Shown: positions 33,501 to 45,586, counted from the stretch's first letter. The stretch: DNA of 64,000 nt from Branchiostoma floridae (GCF_000003815.2 NC_049984.1:1427321-1491320); one strand, 5' to 3'. Translations and numbers: made by a program. Notes: generated by a model from the sequence alone, not told the origin.

Positions 33501-35480
33501 TCGAAGGAATATTCTTATTCTTCTTCTTCATGTGCACGTCCAACTTCATAGAGCTGAAGACTCCGGACGTGGACAAGGGTCTTTTGGTTTGGTGGTGGTC
33601 GCTTTTCTAGTTCTGTGCTTTATGTTTATGTGAGTGTATGGGTTTTATTCCGCTACAACAAAAGGAAAGATGTCTTTTGAATAATTCCAGACTAAATCAG
33701 ATGGTAATACCGACGACCTACTTCGGACGAAAGACACAGTCACATCACATACATAATGCCACTGCATTACCTCAACGTGCATGCAGCACGCATGCAGCAC
33801 CAAAGGAAAGCCTACAACCAGATCTATTTGTTAATCAATCTTTCGTTGAAGTGATCGGAATTGCTAAGAAACCCTATTCACAACTGTAACAAAATTCGAA
33901 AGGAAGTTATTATGTACAATGACAAAAGAACAGGTTAAATCAAAGCAAACTGGCAATATAAATAGAACACAAATTAAAAACTAGAATTAAGAGAATAGAT
34001 CACACAATTGCATATTGAAAATGATCACAGCATTGAAGTAGGCTAGTGACCCTGGAAGTGTCAATATGTCATCCAACAAGGGGATGGTAGATTGTTGCGG
34101 AATTCTCGGAGCGCTGAGAATTGATGAGATGGACTAACTCCCGCCTGCTGTGCTTGTCCCTGCGTTTGGTTGATGGATGGGTTGGAACATCTGGGACTTG
34201 TCTCAGGGAACAGGATGATGGGGTTCTTGGTGTGATGTATGACGATTTCGGACATGTGACCACAGGGGTGGCTCAGTGGGGCCGTGCAAGCTTTTGGGCT
34301 TCATTTTTTGTTGACACATGATGAAGGATGTACGTTTGTGCCTTATATTTCATGTACATTATGTTGTATTCTATAGACAACATAACTAGGGGCAAAGCAA
34401 AACTAACATATATTAAACATAGCTACCTGTATACCATTGTCTTCCGAGACAGATGGATGCCAACAAAATGTATATTCGTATCATTAACAAAGGTGTTTTA
34501 TCTGTTCATCTTTTCAAACTTGGTTGTATAAACTTGTTTGTGTAGCTACTCGTACGGAGACGCTTCTAATGAAGATGAATAGTAAGCAACAAATTGGCAA
34601 TTTCAGTTCAAAGCCAGCCTCAGTTCTTTGTGTGTCTATGTCTCCCTTACTGTCAGAACATGTTATTTGTAGCCTCTGGCATGCAACTGGTGTGCGAATA
34701 TTCGCGCGGTTGATCTTAGGAAACCACAACATTCCAGTGGCTAGGTTAAGCTTATAGCCACGTCACCATGCACATCTTTCTGCTCTAAAACCAGTGACTG
34801 CATTTACTATATATTGCGGTCCTTAGCCATTGTTTCAGTATGTCCAATGTGTCGTACTCTCCCCGATCTCTCATGGGATTATTAGATACACAGAGAGCTC
34901 CTGGTGTTAGGCTTTATAGACGAGTCTGTTGGTTTTCTGTGCATGTGACCAGACCACACTAGCCATTTTGTTCGAAAAGCATGTATGGTGGCCTAATCAG
35001 TCCATCGTTTCAATGGAATTTCTTCATTCAGTTTGCTACTCTGCGTAATATGAAGTGTGTAAACCTGTGTTCAATCTGCTCGACGCTACACGGACGCATT
35101 TTACTTCCATCGCAAAAAGATGCTCGATCGCAAAAAAAACATCTTCAACCCTGGTAGTTGGTTTATTTGGCAGAATAACTATTGTCGCCTCTAATTCTGT
35201 TTCCTTTCCAAGACACGAAAACTGTTGCAGGAAAGAAACTCGATCTGTTAAAAATCTCTGGTCCCCGAAGGATGCCCATTAGAATATTGTTAAATCGGTC
35301 TATACTGCCAATTAGAGCACATTTTTATATTTGATGAATATGTCAATATCAATCAATTCATTGGAAGGTGTTCGCGTCAATATTGATACAATTGCCATTT
35401 GATCACAGAATAAAGTGGAGGAGCGCAACAGCTTGACCTAGAGTTCTCCGCTATGAGTCCCGATATTTACAGTCATGTGT
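33501..35480. other. Mostly featureless; one weak arm-homology block
   Basis: A diverged match at 34130-34250 (GATGGGTTGGAACATCT, GGTTCTTGGTG) pairs with 51220-51340 inverted. Apart from that I see no exon, RNA gene or repeat. Confidence 0.45.
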
Positions 35481-35579
35481 CTTTGATTGATGAGCCCGAG
35501 GGCGCTAAGTCCCCCCAAGGCCGTTTTGTGGCCGTACGCGAGACGGGGGGAGACGGATCAGCCCGATAAGGCAGTTTAC

Positions 35580-36260
35580 TGCGCTGTGGTAGCGATAGAT
35601 TACCGCCAAACTGCTCATGACTCTCAATTGAACAGCGAGGGACACTCCGTCTGTCGCCAACACAAACTGAACTGAGGAAAATCTCTAAAGCTTATGACTA
35701 GGTGTGGGTACCGGTACAAATATCCAGGTCCATGTACGGTCCAGGTGCAGAGGATCAGCTCTAGGTCCGAACCTTATCATATGTGGAACATACAAATGTG
35801 CGATACTCAAACCAATGGTCTATTTTGCTACTAAGGATTCTGTTGGTGGCGTGCCCGATGTCCATGGATGTTTTAAAGCCTATCCTATCAATGGAAGCAA
35901 TAGATAACCGCCAAACTGCTCATGATTCTCACGCAAAATGGGCGCCTCCATAGAACGCACCACAGCGAGAGGCACTCCGTCTGTCGCAAATACACACTGA
36001 ACCGAGGAAAATCTCTAAAGGTTATGACAAATGGCTTAAACTTAGGCTATAGGTTGGACCAGAGAAGCGCAGTCTGGAGCTGTTCCAGAAGTGGCCATCA
36101 TATAAATGGTTCGTTGAATGCTAAATGCTTCAGGCGATACCCATCACCATGCACTGTGTATACAGGCAAAACCCATCACCATGCACTGTGTATACAGGCA
36201 AAACCCATCACCATGCACTGTGCACACTGGTTACTGGACACATGCCAACTGCCCACGGTT
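35580..36260. repeat. Left-arm duplicated segment and 32-bp triplicate
   Basis: Segments at 35590-35697 and 35899-36027 share CCGCCAAACTGCTCATGA and GAGGAAAATCTCTAAAG. At 36139-36230 a 32-bp unit (CATCACCATGCACTGTG, TATACAGGCAAAA) is repeated three times. Part of the block corresponds to 49590-50450 on the right, for example ACTGGACACATGCCAACTGCC. Confidence 0.75.
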
Positions 36261-36829
36261 TGACGCATAGGTAGTGCACAGATGGGGCTCCAAGACTCTA
36301 TCATTCATACTATTGTATTTTATACTGATGGCATTTGCTAAGTTACAGTTAGAGCTTGATACATACTTACGGAATCGTGTCTTAAGACATGCTCATTTGT
36401 TAAGTATTCTTAGACGACAAAAATCAACAGTAGGCAACAGCAATAACGTATTTAGATTCAACCGGAAAATAAATGCCGTTTCAAGTGTCTTACCTAAGTT
36501 TAAATTGCTTTCCTTGATAAATACTCCTCAGGAAACCACATCGACCAAATTTCAGTAGTTCATACAGACATCCAAGCCGGTCGGTGTCTGATAGAAAAGG
36601 ACTTCCAAACAAAGAGGAATTTTTTTCCAGATCCTCTTCACTATTTGTTTTTCATTATTACGAATTCCCCTCAGCCACGATGTAAGGATTGCTCTCAATT
36701 GTTATTTATCGCAAGTTTGGAGATTTTTGTGATCTTCTTTTGTGAGCCTCGTTGCCATTGTGAGATCTTGTGGCTTATTTCTCTCCACACCGCCAGCATC
36801 ACTGACCTGTTCGCACGTTATCTAGATTA

Positions 36830-37560
36830 AGGTGTGAAGCCCTTATGCACTGTGTCATATGCACGTGTCAACGCAATTAATCTGTAAGCCCAAAGGTGCT
36901 GCGCGGGACACGTTTTCTCTTGTGCGGCAGCACAGTGGGATTGTCTACAGTGTTCAGATTAAACTTTCACGTCCTTCGTTTCTAACTTATTGTTATTAAT
37001 GCAATTTTAATCGATTGATATTAGTTGGCGATGTTCGGGTAGGCGTTTCTTAATGACACGCGGCCTAATTACGTCGGCATGATGAATGGATGGACGGGAA
37101 ACGTCGTGCGATTATTTTCATCAAAGGTCATTTCAACTGTTTTTAATCTACATATAAGCCAATACTGAAGCGTGTAAGACGGAATTCCGCTTATTTTCAT
37201 CAGTGGAATCTGCTTATTTCAGCAGTTTAATCTACAACAGTCAATACTGAATCGTGTAATACGTTAGACACAGAGACGCTCCTTGCCAAGTTCCTGTACT
37301 ATATTGTATTGTGATAGTTGACTGATGCAATTCGGGTGGCTGATAACCATGGAGCGGTTTGGTAATTGTGTTCTCCTGAAGATACACGATTGTTATTGCG
37401 TTACCATAGACAGAGACAGAGACCTGCACGGACCAATGAAACCAGCCGTCTCTAATGGCAGGATCGTTTAAGACTACTCGCTAGCTTTAAGGCAGAAGAG
37501 AATGTGCTCCGGAATTCGGGTTTTCTACTTCTGCAGTCAAAGACACTCGCTGCCCAGTGT
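36830..37560. other. Left-arm conserved block with a shared open frame on the gene strand
   Basis: It matches 48330-49020 inverted. The best 200 bp (37240-37440) are about 95% identical. On the gene strand a frame of roughly 85 codons ending at the same stop is open in both arms, with shared pieces WFHWSVQVS, NAITIVYLQENTITKPLHGY and QSTITIQYST. Replacement changes outnumber silent ones, and identity continues past the stop. Coding status is therefore doubtful. Confidence 0.4.
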
Positions 37561-37950
37561 TGACACACAGTTTCTTTACACTTGTGTTCCACAGAGCGTT
37601 ATCAAGTATGCTGCAGGTACAAATTGATACAGAACAAAATCCGTTCCGTATGAAAAATATGCAATGTTTTGGCCGTGATTTTGCCGTTGCTGAACGTGGT
37701 GCTTTATCTTGCTGCCACATGCTGAATTCATTTTTTTATGCTATCAGAATTTTTTCAAATGCTCTCTGTATCTTAAACATACACCACATACGATGTCACA
37801 TCGTCTGTGTGATGCATCGATGTATATTCAAATTTCGTCGTTTAATGCCTGGACGAGGTAATGATGGTAGTGACCTATACATTTGCAGAATAGTCAGTAA
37901 CCAATGAGGTGTAAGTCTAATATATAGATGAAAGAAAGTCTTGTACTCAC

Positions 37951-38057
37951 GCGGATTCTGTGCTCGCTGTAGACCCAGCACCAGTAGTTAGCTGGGATGT
38001 CGCAGTAGAAAGTAGCGTTAGAGCCACGCAGGTTACAATCGTCGGGACGCTCTTCAT
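37951..38057 (-). CDS. First coding exon with signal peptide (left paralogue)
   Basis: On the minus strand an ATG at 38057 opens MKSVPTIVTCVALTLLST, then ATSQLTTGAGSTASTES. This is a short charged N-terminus and a hydrophobic core of about 12 residues, with an Ala-Thr-Ser cleavage region, followed by a Ser/Thr-rich start of the mature chain. The exon ends at a perfect GTGAGT donor in phase 2. The inverted copy at 47647 has the same start and the same phase, and its donor is GTAAGT. It differs by an in-frame loss of 12 bases, as expected for coding sequence. The gene runs leftwards, and its next recognised exon is at 22677-22789. The product is presumably secreted or membrane-anchored. The family is not recognised. 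Confidence 0.75.
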
Positions 38058-38189
38058 GGTGTTGGGGATTCTTCCTTCCTTACAATAGGAATCTAAAGCG
38101 ACACGAATCATGCCTGTACAGAAAGGCAGGAATGCAAGTAAGGTGTGCCTCACAGACACAGTCACTCACACTGTCACAGGTATGCTTTA

Positions 38190-38680
38190 TCGGGAGGCAG
38201 AGCAACCTAGTCTCCAAAACACCCGGAGTTCCAGAAAGACTCTTGTTGTGTGGAACGCGGCAGTCCTCGGCCAATAAGTCATAACTGCCCACGAGGAATA
38301 GCTGATGAGCTTGACGCGCTGTCTTCCACGTGACGAGGCCTGCCGAAAACGTACCACCCGGTTGGCTGGGATTCTGGGCGAACCCACTTCCCTACTGGCA
38401 GCGTGATTTCTGCTGCTCTATTGGCGATGGCGACTGGATCGCGTCATCATCGCGTCATCATCATGCTCGTACACCCACGTGTGCAGACGATGTCTGACAG
38501 GTAGCCAATCACAGGCAACGCTTTTGAAACTCGTTAGCTTCTGATCCTGTCGATTCTTCTAATCGTGAACGTTTCCGATCGAAAATCGTCTTGGCTCTTA
38601 CGTAAGACCTACCGCCACCGCACCCAATCAGTAATTGCACAGTCTAACCGGTGTATCATTACGGGTGAATGACGTTTTAC
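38190..38680 (-). promoter_or_regulatory. Putative promoter/upstream region, left paralogue
   Basis: The region upstream of the left signal-peptide exon is about 90% identical, inverted, to 46740-47205 upstream of the right one. It holds several CCAAT boxes on either strand (CTATTGGCG, AGCCAATCAC, CCCAATCAG), TTACGTAA at 38598-38605, CACGTG-type E-boxes, and a repeated GCGTCATCAT. This density of sites with strong conservation in both arms suggests shared cis-regulation. No clear TATA box is seen, and the transcription start is not located. Confidence 0.6.
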
Positions 38681-38799
38681 TTTTACTGATCAAAGTGCAT
38701 GTGGGTCTATGATGATCATTGATGAATGATGTACTAATTGCCTCCATAACCTGTTGATTAGTGAGTACTTAACATCTGTAGATGTACAGAATTCACCGC

Positions 38800-38900
38800 A
38801 CGTCAAACACCCATCAGCGACAGCGCCATGTTCTGCTATGTGTGCAGGAGACTCGCCTGATGTTATCAACCAGCGAGGAGACAGCTGATGTTGCTCAGCG
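38800..38900. other. Left-arm homology block, upstream
   Basis: CACGTCAAACACCCATCA and GCAGGAGACTCG match 45990-46075 inverted, which extends the duplication beyond the promoter region. Confidence 0.7.
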
Positions 38901-38947
38901 TTGATTATGTGCAAGAAGTGCGAGCTGTCGTTCTGAGCATCATTGCC

Positions 38948-39044
38948 TGTGTGTGTGGTTGTGTGTGTGCCTGTGTGTGTGTGCGTGTGAGTGTGTGTGT
39001 GTGTGTGTGTGTATGTGTGTATGTGTGTGTGTGTGTATGTGTGT
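38948..39044. repeat. (GT)n microsatellite
   Basis: About 95 bp of interrupted GT repeats. I see no equivalent at the mirrored right-arm position. Confidence 0.95.
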
Positions 39045-39375
39045 GAAGAGCATAAGATGATATTTAAGTGAGAAAATTGCCTTTTGAAAAATTACATTTA
39101 CGACATATACAATATAAAATTATCAGTTCTTGCAGGACCTCAGTCCCAAGACGAGTTGCAGTTTCCTTTATTTGGGCCGATGCTTGATGACACGGACCGA
39201 TGAATGTTCCTAATGCAGAAGGTAATTGCTTTGACCGGAAACTGTAATACCCTCCTATGAAGCCCTCGTTCATTTGTATGAAAACATCAACGATTCCATT
39301 GTTCTCAGAGGGCTGTTTTGTCTTCAAACGTGCAATAATGTTTATAAATTTGTTTATAACTGTTGTTGTTATCAA

Positions 39376-39560
39376 GGAGGAGGAGAAAGGAGGCAGCTGA
39401 CCAGACCGTCTCCTCTGCCCAGTTCACCTGTCAGCAGTGCAGCAGAGTGTGCAGGTCAAGGATAGGACTGTTCAGCCACATGAGGGCCTGCAGACCATCC
39501 AGAACTTCCCACGAATCCTCGACGACGGGGAAAGAGCCATGATGATGATGATGATGTTAT
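39376..39560 (+). mobile_element. LINE 3' end fragment with (ATG)n tail
   Basis: The plus-strand frame encodes FTCQQCSRVCRSRIGLFSHM followed by RACRP and a stop. This is a well-preserved C-terminal Cys2-His-type finger of a non-LTR retrotransposon protein. A (ATG)n tail follows at 39539-39556. Only the last 55 or so codons are present, a typical 5'-truncated insertion. It is absent from the mirrored right-arm position, so it probably postdates the duplication. A different LINE stub with a similar trinucleotide tail lies at 53730. Confidence 0.85.
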
Positions 39561-39799
39561 TTCCAGCGTTGTAATCAGTGGGTCTCAAGGCAATATTCTT
39601 GTAACATCGGGCTTGATGCAGTCGGTCATCAGTCTGAAAAAAAACTGCTTAACGTACCGATGAATAGATTTATTCATCAGTGTGGAAGATAGAAGTCGTT
39701 TAAAATAATCCCGACGGGTTGTTTATCTCCCTACAGCGCCATTTCTCTTTTTGTTGTAATTTCGCTCACAGAGATGATGAATATCGCTCCATCTTTCTG

Positions 39800-40100
39800 T
39801 GCGTTTCTCCTTTATTGGCAGACAGACGTGCGTCCCCTGAGAGAGTACCATTTGTCTCGCCCTAATGCAGATGTAAGTAGACGGTTACGACGATTAGTGC
39901 GGCTTACGATTGATTCCCGACACGGCGGCAGGCATACGTTATTCAAATGGATTCTGTTACAAGCTTTTAGCAAAGATTTATTACCTTTGTCAAGTAGGTT
40001 ATGTTTTCGTTAGCATGGTCTCTTTTACTGTGTCGGTGGGGATTGGGATTGGGATGAACAGTATATCTAAAGAAGATACTAATGGGTGCTAATGATATTT
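39800..40100. other. Left-arm homology block near the centre
   Basis: GATGTAAGTAGACGGTTACG, ACGACGATTAG and TATTACCTTTGTCAAG match 45150-45365 inverted at high identity. The pairing shows that the palindrome continues between the two promoters. Confidence 0.8.
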
Positions 40101-40481
40101 AATTATTATCTCCTTTTCAAAAGAATGTGATCGTGACAGAATCAAGATCACAGCAGACGTTTTTTGTGTATCTTTTGACCTGGACGTGCCTCGGTTTTGG
40201 TGGCAGATGGTTTGTGATGTAAGGAAGAGGCTGTTTATGTTTGGGACCCCTAGCAACTTGCTGTGGAACTGCAGGGGCTAACTGCATTTTCGTCGAACTG
40301 AACAAAAGATAAAGCATAAGAATATCCAGCAATAGAAGAAGTCAAAACTAACATACCTGAATTAGGACCTCGCATGTGGATCATAATTATGAGAAAGGAA
40401 ACCAAAGAATTATCTTCAGTTCAGTTCATCCTCATATGAGGTGCCATCTTACCCCAGTTAATCAACAGTGACATCTTCCCG

Positions 40482-40581
40482 NNNNNNNNNNNNNNNNNNN
40501 NNNNNNNNNNNNNNNNNNNNNNNNNNNNNNNNNNNNNNNNNNNNNNNNNNNNNNNNNNNNNNNNNNNNNNNNNNNNNNNNN
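40482..40581. other. Assembly gap (100 N)
   Basis: Exactly 100 N, about 1 kb left of the palindrome centre, so the central geometry is uncertain. Confidence 0.99.
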
Positions 40582-40999
40582 TTCTGTAGTTGAAGTGGAC
40601 TTGTGGAACCTTACATTGCAGCGTGTCTGCTAAGTATACGTAGCTCTTACGGATCACAAGTCATGGTTTTTAGTTACGTTTTAGCGAGTTCCAGAAATTC
40701 AGGTCCAGCTTTACACAATGTTTGCTGCATGTTTTTTTTAGTTTTATGCGATATGTTATTTCTTTATTAATTTCTGTTTTCTTTATGGATGGTTGTACGC
40801 ATACATTGCTTAGCAGACCGCTTTACCAGCGTGCTCTGTAAAAAAATTGTAGCAATAAACAAACCAAAAAAAAAATAAATACATAGTAGAGCGTCAATTA
40901 CAATCATAAATCGTAAATCAAAGTAGATGTGACAGGCCGGGTCAGGGGGTCAGAGATCAGAAGTGGTGTTTTAGCAGCTTCTGAAAAGATAGGCCAGAA

Positions 41000-41075
41000 G
41001 TGGCCAGGGTCTACCGAAAGTGCGAAAAGGAACGAAAAGGAACGAAGTATGAAGCAAATTCAAATAAAATCGATG
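41000..41075. repeat. Innermost recognised left-arm landmark
   Basis: CCGAAAGTGCGAAAAGGAAC, GAAAAGGAACG and GAAGTATGAAGCAAATT match 42255-42345 in inverted orientation. The right side has extra copies of the 10-bp GTTCCTTTTC unit. These landmarks put the symmetry centre near 41670. Confidence 0.85.
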
Positions 41076-42250
41076 GTAATATTAGGAAAAGGTAAACTGT
41101 GATCGGCAAATGCATTTTGCGGCTTGTTCCACGAAATTCCTATAGCAATGGTTCAATGGAGGAATGAATATTGATGAGACCTATCTATGCATATCTATGT
41201 TCATGTACGTGTTAATGTGGTTATAACATTCCTTAGAATATCCATATTACATTTATATTATAGAATTTCACAAGAAGAAATGGATTATGTTGAGAACGAT
41301 TGCGCATATTTTATCATAAAAAGCCATGCTATGTGGATATAGTTGTTTAAAAAATGCAATGATAGCAAAGTTACAAGTATATGTATTGCACAATTTGTAA
41401 GAACTTGACCTTAGAGAAATATACGTCGAATGTTCGAACCCAGGGAAGTCGACGATCGGAAGTTCGAACCCAGCTTGTTGGGAATTATTCTTCCTTCCTT
41501 TTTTTCACACTTTCATTAATATCAATACAACGCCTTAAATTTGTTTTGCAACCAGGACATCTAAACCCGGCATTGGGATTTTTTTATCATCAGCGAGGGC
41601 CTGATGTCGGTCGCAAGAGGCAGAAATTTATTTGTATTGAATATGACGGAAAATTGTTGACAGAAATTGTATTTCCCAATATCCTTTGCACAAATTCCTC
41701 ACGTTGGCACCTTTCTTCCCGCCAAAATGATGAATACTCATTGTACAACTTGATGAAATCTCTTTGGTACAATGTATATATGTCTCTCCTTTTACAGCTT
41801 TTCTTTCGTTGTGAACGAGCGAGAAGATATGTCTCCAGTCTCCAGAAAACCATGTTGTTGGCCCTGTTGAAAGGAGCTGCAATGCTCGTGGGGCAGCAAT
41901 TTATTAGCATAATTATCTTTCCTGACCGGATTTCGCGGGTCATTTGCATGCGGCGCTCCCCTCTAGGGAGAATAAAAGCCACCCAAATACAACAACAACG
42001 TTACAATCTTGCCTCATCCTGAAAATGTATAATAATCGATATTCATCTACCACCCACTGAATTTTAGTCCTTACTTTCTTATCTCAGTTCCGTTTCTTTG
42101 TATTTCGCAGATCTTCAAAGAATAATTTAGCCACACAAAAACAACAGCCTGAAACAGCGCTGTAAAAATTTGATAATGTCAAATTCTCGGTAAAATAAAA
42201 CACGTTTCATAGGCTTCTAACGCCCGCAGTACCGATTCCTTATATTCTCA
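41076..42250. other. Central spacer of the inverted duplication
   Basis: This sequence of about 1.17 kb shows no detectable self-complementarity, so it is unique spacer. It contains a 213-codon plus-strand frame (41381-42022) overlapped by a 130-codon minus-strand frame (41590-41982). Neither shows a recognised motif, and double open frames in AT-balanced sequence are weak evidence. Near the right end an octamer ATTTGCAT (41941) stands about 30 bp before AATAAAAG, a promoter-like pair. Confidence 0.5.
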
Positions 42251-42254
42251 TTGA

Positions 42255-42345
42255 TTTTATTTAAGTTTGCTTCATACTCCATTCCTTTTCGTTCCTTTTC
42301 GTTCCTTTTCGTTCCTTTTCGCACTTTCGGTACTTTCGGTACACC
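42255..42345. repeat. 10-bp tandem (GTTCCTTTTC)n, innermost right-arm landmark
   Basis: About four copies of GTTCCTTTTC are followed by GCACTTTCGGTACTTTCGG. They pair with 41000-41075 inverted. Confidence 0.9.
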
Positions 42346-42409
42346 ACTGTAGCCCGGGGGAACGCGTTCTGTGCAAATGTGCCCCTGTAAAATATGTGCA
42401 TATGACTGA

Positions 42410-42545
42410 CTGACTCACTGGCTCACTGACTGATTGACTCACTCACTCACTCACTCACTCACTCACTCACTCACTCACTCACTCACTCACTCACTCACTC
42501 ACTAAATCACTTACTAAATCACTTACTAAATCACTTACTCATTAA
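42410..42545. repeat. (CTCA)n microsatellite with (AAATCACTTACT) extension
   Basis: About 20 CTCA tetramers are followed by three imperfect dodecamers. No counterpart is seen in the left arm. Confidence 0.95.
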
Positions 42546-42549
42546 CTCA

Positions 42550-43545
42550 CGACCCATAACCGCAGTGGTCGTAGAGGCCTCACTATACATCAAGCAGCAG
42601 TGATCCACGCCCACCTTGTTCTATCCTCAGCCTCCCAGACACTCACTAGAGATGATATAGTCAAAATTCAAAACATCCCATCTTGTCGAAGGTAATAACA
42701 AAGTCTCGTATCTTCTTTTGTCGCTCCATTGACGTATGGACTCCAGTTCGTCGCTCCACAGAAACGTGTTATCGGCGGAGTCGGTTTGATGGACGCGTTT
42801 TGTCCACGAGCCGAGCGATAAACAAAATTGGGTCTTTTAATCGGACTAATTTCGCAGCCTCCACTTTATTTCCCAGTGGTGTTACTGTGCGAAGCCTGGG
42901 GGCATGCCGGTATAGAGCCTCAGCCCGCTGCACTGCAGTTTTGTAGATAGAAATGGAAGAAGACAAGCCTGGGTACCATCTGTATACAGTCGCTTCTCGG
43001 TGTGACATTTATCATACACTATATTATATAGCTTCTCTGCTGTTAGCAGAAGAGAACATAGGAGCGAACTACTATCCGGATAGTAGCCAGGCTAGATACA
43101 GACAGCGTCACAGAACCTCCGTTACAGCTGTGTGTCAGGCAGGGCGGCCGATTCGGGATGAGATAGCCGGCTAATAAAAAAGCCGCCAAATAAAATGTTG
43201 GCGGCCGTAAAAGGGATCAGTGTCAGTACTGGCTTCTCCATTTCCGTGTATCAGTACACATCTAAATTAATCAACCCACAAATCGGGTGCAAATCAAAAC
43301 CTGAGTACTGGAATTATTCATGGCCGCATTTTGCGAGAACACAGGTCACATTGGATATGATACCAGTAAATGAGTATATAAGCCCGTAAATGTTGAAGTA
43401 TGTCCTTTGTTATCATGAAAGCTCATCTATCTTGATATGATTCATCAACCAAGGGTGAGATATGGTCCTAGTGTCAGAGTCCTCAAAAAAGGATATGTAC
43501 ATTGAAGTTTTTCAACTGACATACAACACAAAATTTGCTCACCTC
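42550..43545. other. No gene recognised
   Basis: Short frames on both strands overlap at 42683-43174, without motifs. There is no arm partner that I can identify. Confidence 0.35.
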
Positions 43546-43548
43546 AAA

Positions 43549-43581
43549 TTTTCGGTCGTACCTACGTCGACCTTCTTCAGG
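43549..43581 (-). ncRNA. Hammerhead-ribozyme-like core 3
   Basis: On the minus strand CTGAAGA (43580-43574) is followed by a perfect five-pair stem, GGTCG with CGACC, and then GAAAA (43553-43549). The core order matches sites 5746 and 6992, with a different but intact stem. Covariation between the stems of the three sites is the point in favour. Stems I and III are not shown. Confidence 0.45.
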
Positions 43582-43783
43582 AGTGTCTCCAAGTCACGTG
43601 CTCAGAGTCATTGAATCATCACTCCTTGAAAACATGAAAAATTAAAAAAAAAAACTTACGCTTTTTTTGTTAATTGTTGCCAACAATATCCTAGGAAAAG
43701 TCACCAAGTTTGGTTGTTCCAGCACAAGCCGTTTGGAAGCTATACAATGACTCTGACACTAGGACTATATCTTAGCTTTTTTA

Positions 43784-44095
43784 TAATGACAATGACAATG
43801 ACAATGAAGTTTATTGCATATTCATGCCCTCCTAGGGCTAAATGCAGTAAGAGAGTCTGATAAGTAAGCTATTCTATGTTTTACTTACGATCATATTTCT
43901 ACATGCTTCCTCCCTCTTCTTAAAACATGTGAAGACGAACTTACAGAGTTCTTCTATCAAATCATAGTTAACTGATGTCATTATATATTTGAAAAAAGTC
44001 TTCTTTTGTTAGTTGTGCATATTTTTGTTTTGCAAGCGTAGCACTATTAACAAAGGGTGGGCTTTATCGGAATGCAGCCTTGAATAGCAGGCAGA
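43784..44095 (-). pseudogene. LINE 3' end, relative of the element at 28.0 kb
   Basis: Read on the minus strand, this matches the last roughly 75 codons and 3' UTR of the intact LINE. Residues NYDLIEELCKFVFTCFKKRE correspond to NYDILEELCKFVYSCFKRRD there. The UTR CTGCATTTAGCCC and GGGCATGAATATGCAATAAA match, and the tail is the same (TTGTCA)n. A frameshift and an in-frame stop show that it is dead. It is about 75% identical, so it represents an older insertion or a sister subfamily. It has no left-arm counterpart. Confidence 0.88.
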
Positions 44096-44149
44096 AGTTC
44101 ACAGACGGGTGTGATGAGAAATACATCTACCTAACGCGGGGGTAATGAC

Positions 44150-44339
44150 TAATCTCCAAGCAGATCTTGCGTGGTATAAGACAGTATCATAAACTGGGGA
44201 AGGAGTTTAGCCGGCAGAGGAGTAATTCCTTGAAGTCCTGCTGCAGATCTTCGCGTGGACAATTTACTCCTATGCCGGCTAAACTCCTTCCCCGGCTTAA
44301 GATACTGTATTATGCCACGCAAGATCTGCTTGGTGATTA
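44150..44339. mobile_element. Palindromic MITE family B, second full copy
   Basis: A 190-bp element is almost wholly self-complementary. The left half, starting TAATCTCCAAGCAGATCTTG, is repeated inverted in the right half. The direct duplication GGTAATGAC lies exactly at 44141-44149 and 44340-44348. With the 32520 copy this fixes the ends and the 9-bp target size. No coding capacity. Confidence 0.92.
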
Positions 44340-44529
44340 GGTAATGACCATGAGAATGACGTTCTTCGCTGAGGTCATCGCCCTCTCGAGTACAGGAAGC
44401 CGTGGTTGATTAGCCCTGTTCTCATACTAGGCGACCTCTCTTCAGCTGTAATAGTTGAGCAAACCGCTAGGGTTCAGGACTTAGAAAACGTTTGTAAACA
44501 TAATTCTGAATCAGTTCACATCGAAATAC

Positions 44530-45140
44530 GATGACGGAACGAACCAGTCACCGGGATGAGAGCCAACAAAAGCGGTTAAGGAGAGCTGGGAATCAAGCCA
44601 AACAAAAGTCAGAACCGCTCTTAATTACATCGATAACTGTGTACATTGGTAGAAAGAGACACAAAACGGAAGCTCTGTTAACCATAAAAAGTCACCAGGC
44701 ACTCAATTCCTATTAGTCCAATACTCAGAATACTCAGGAATTATCATGCCTTCAAGTACCAGAGTTACCAACCTATGATTGATGTGTTCAAAATTTCGTA
44801 TTTTTCAGAATTATCATAGAGCATGCGAAGCTGGGGTGTTACATCGAAGGGCCATGTCCCATTATCCACAATCTTTGGGCGTATCGATGGAAGATCGGCT
44901 ATATTTAAGATCGACAGAAGATTGCGCGCATTTTTCACCTGAAAACCGTCCCTGTCACATATAAACCATACTTTGTACAACTGTTGTGCAATTAAGTTAT
45001 TGTTATAAGCGAGGCTCGGGCGATTGCCGCAGAATCGTCGTCCGATCGATTTTCGCCAAATATGACAGGGGTAATATACCGGCTATATAGATACAGAATT
45101 TACAGATACAGAACAATTCAAACCCCACGAACTCACTGAT
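44530..45140. other. No gene recognised
   Basis: Short frames only. TATACCGGCTATATAGATACAG (quoted in part: ACCGGCTATATAGATACAG) near 45075 resembles a dispersed motif also found near 24750 and 27455. Confidence 0.4.
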
Positions 45141-45149
45141 ACCAAGCTA

Positions 45150-45365
45150 CCAAACACAATACCCGCTTGACAAAGGTAATAAAGCATTCATCTTCTAATC
45201 ACTAAAAGCTTGTAACAGAAGCCATTAGAATAACGTATGCCTGCCGCCGTCTCGGGAATCAGTCGTCAGCCGCGCTAATCGTCGTAACCGTCTACTTACA
45301 TCTACATTAAAGTAAGACAAATGGCGGGGTCCTAAGGGACGCGTGTCTGTGTACCAATAAGGGGA
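45150..45365. other. Right-arm homology block near the centre
   Basis: The inverted partner of 39800-40100, containing CGTAACCGTCTACTTACATC and CCTGCCGCCGTCTCGGGAAT. Confidence 0.8.
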
Positions 45366-45579
45366 ATGCATGGAACCAGACAGACATTCATCATCTACTT
45401 AGCGCGAAATGACAATAACAGGAACATCACCACAAGGAGATGCACGAAGTCCGCCGGGAAATCAAAATGATTTCTCTTTTCCACACTGATAAATAAAGCT
45501 GTTTATCGATGAGGCGCGTTTACATTATGGTTGATTTAAAAAGATATGTTTATCCCTCTGCATTCTTGTAGATATGTAT

Positions 45580-45586
45580 ATAACTA

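Noticed and set aside
41381-42022. 213-codon frame as a confident gene
   Set aside because: No motif, and a 130-codon frame is open on the other strand. I kept it only as a note on the spacer.
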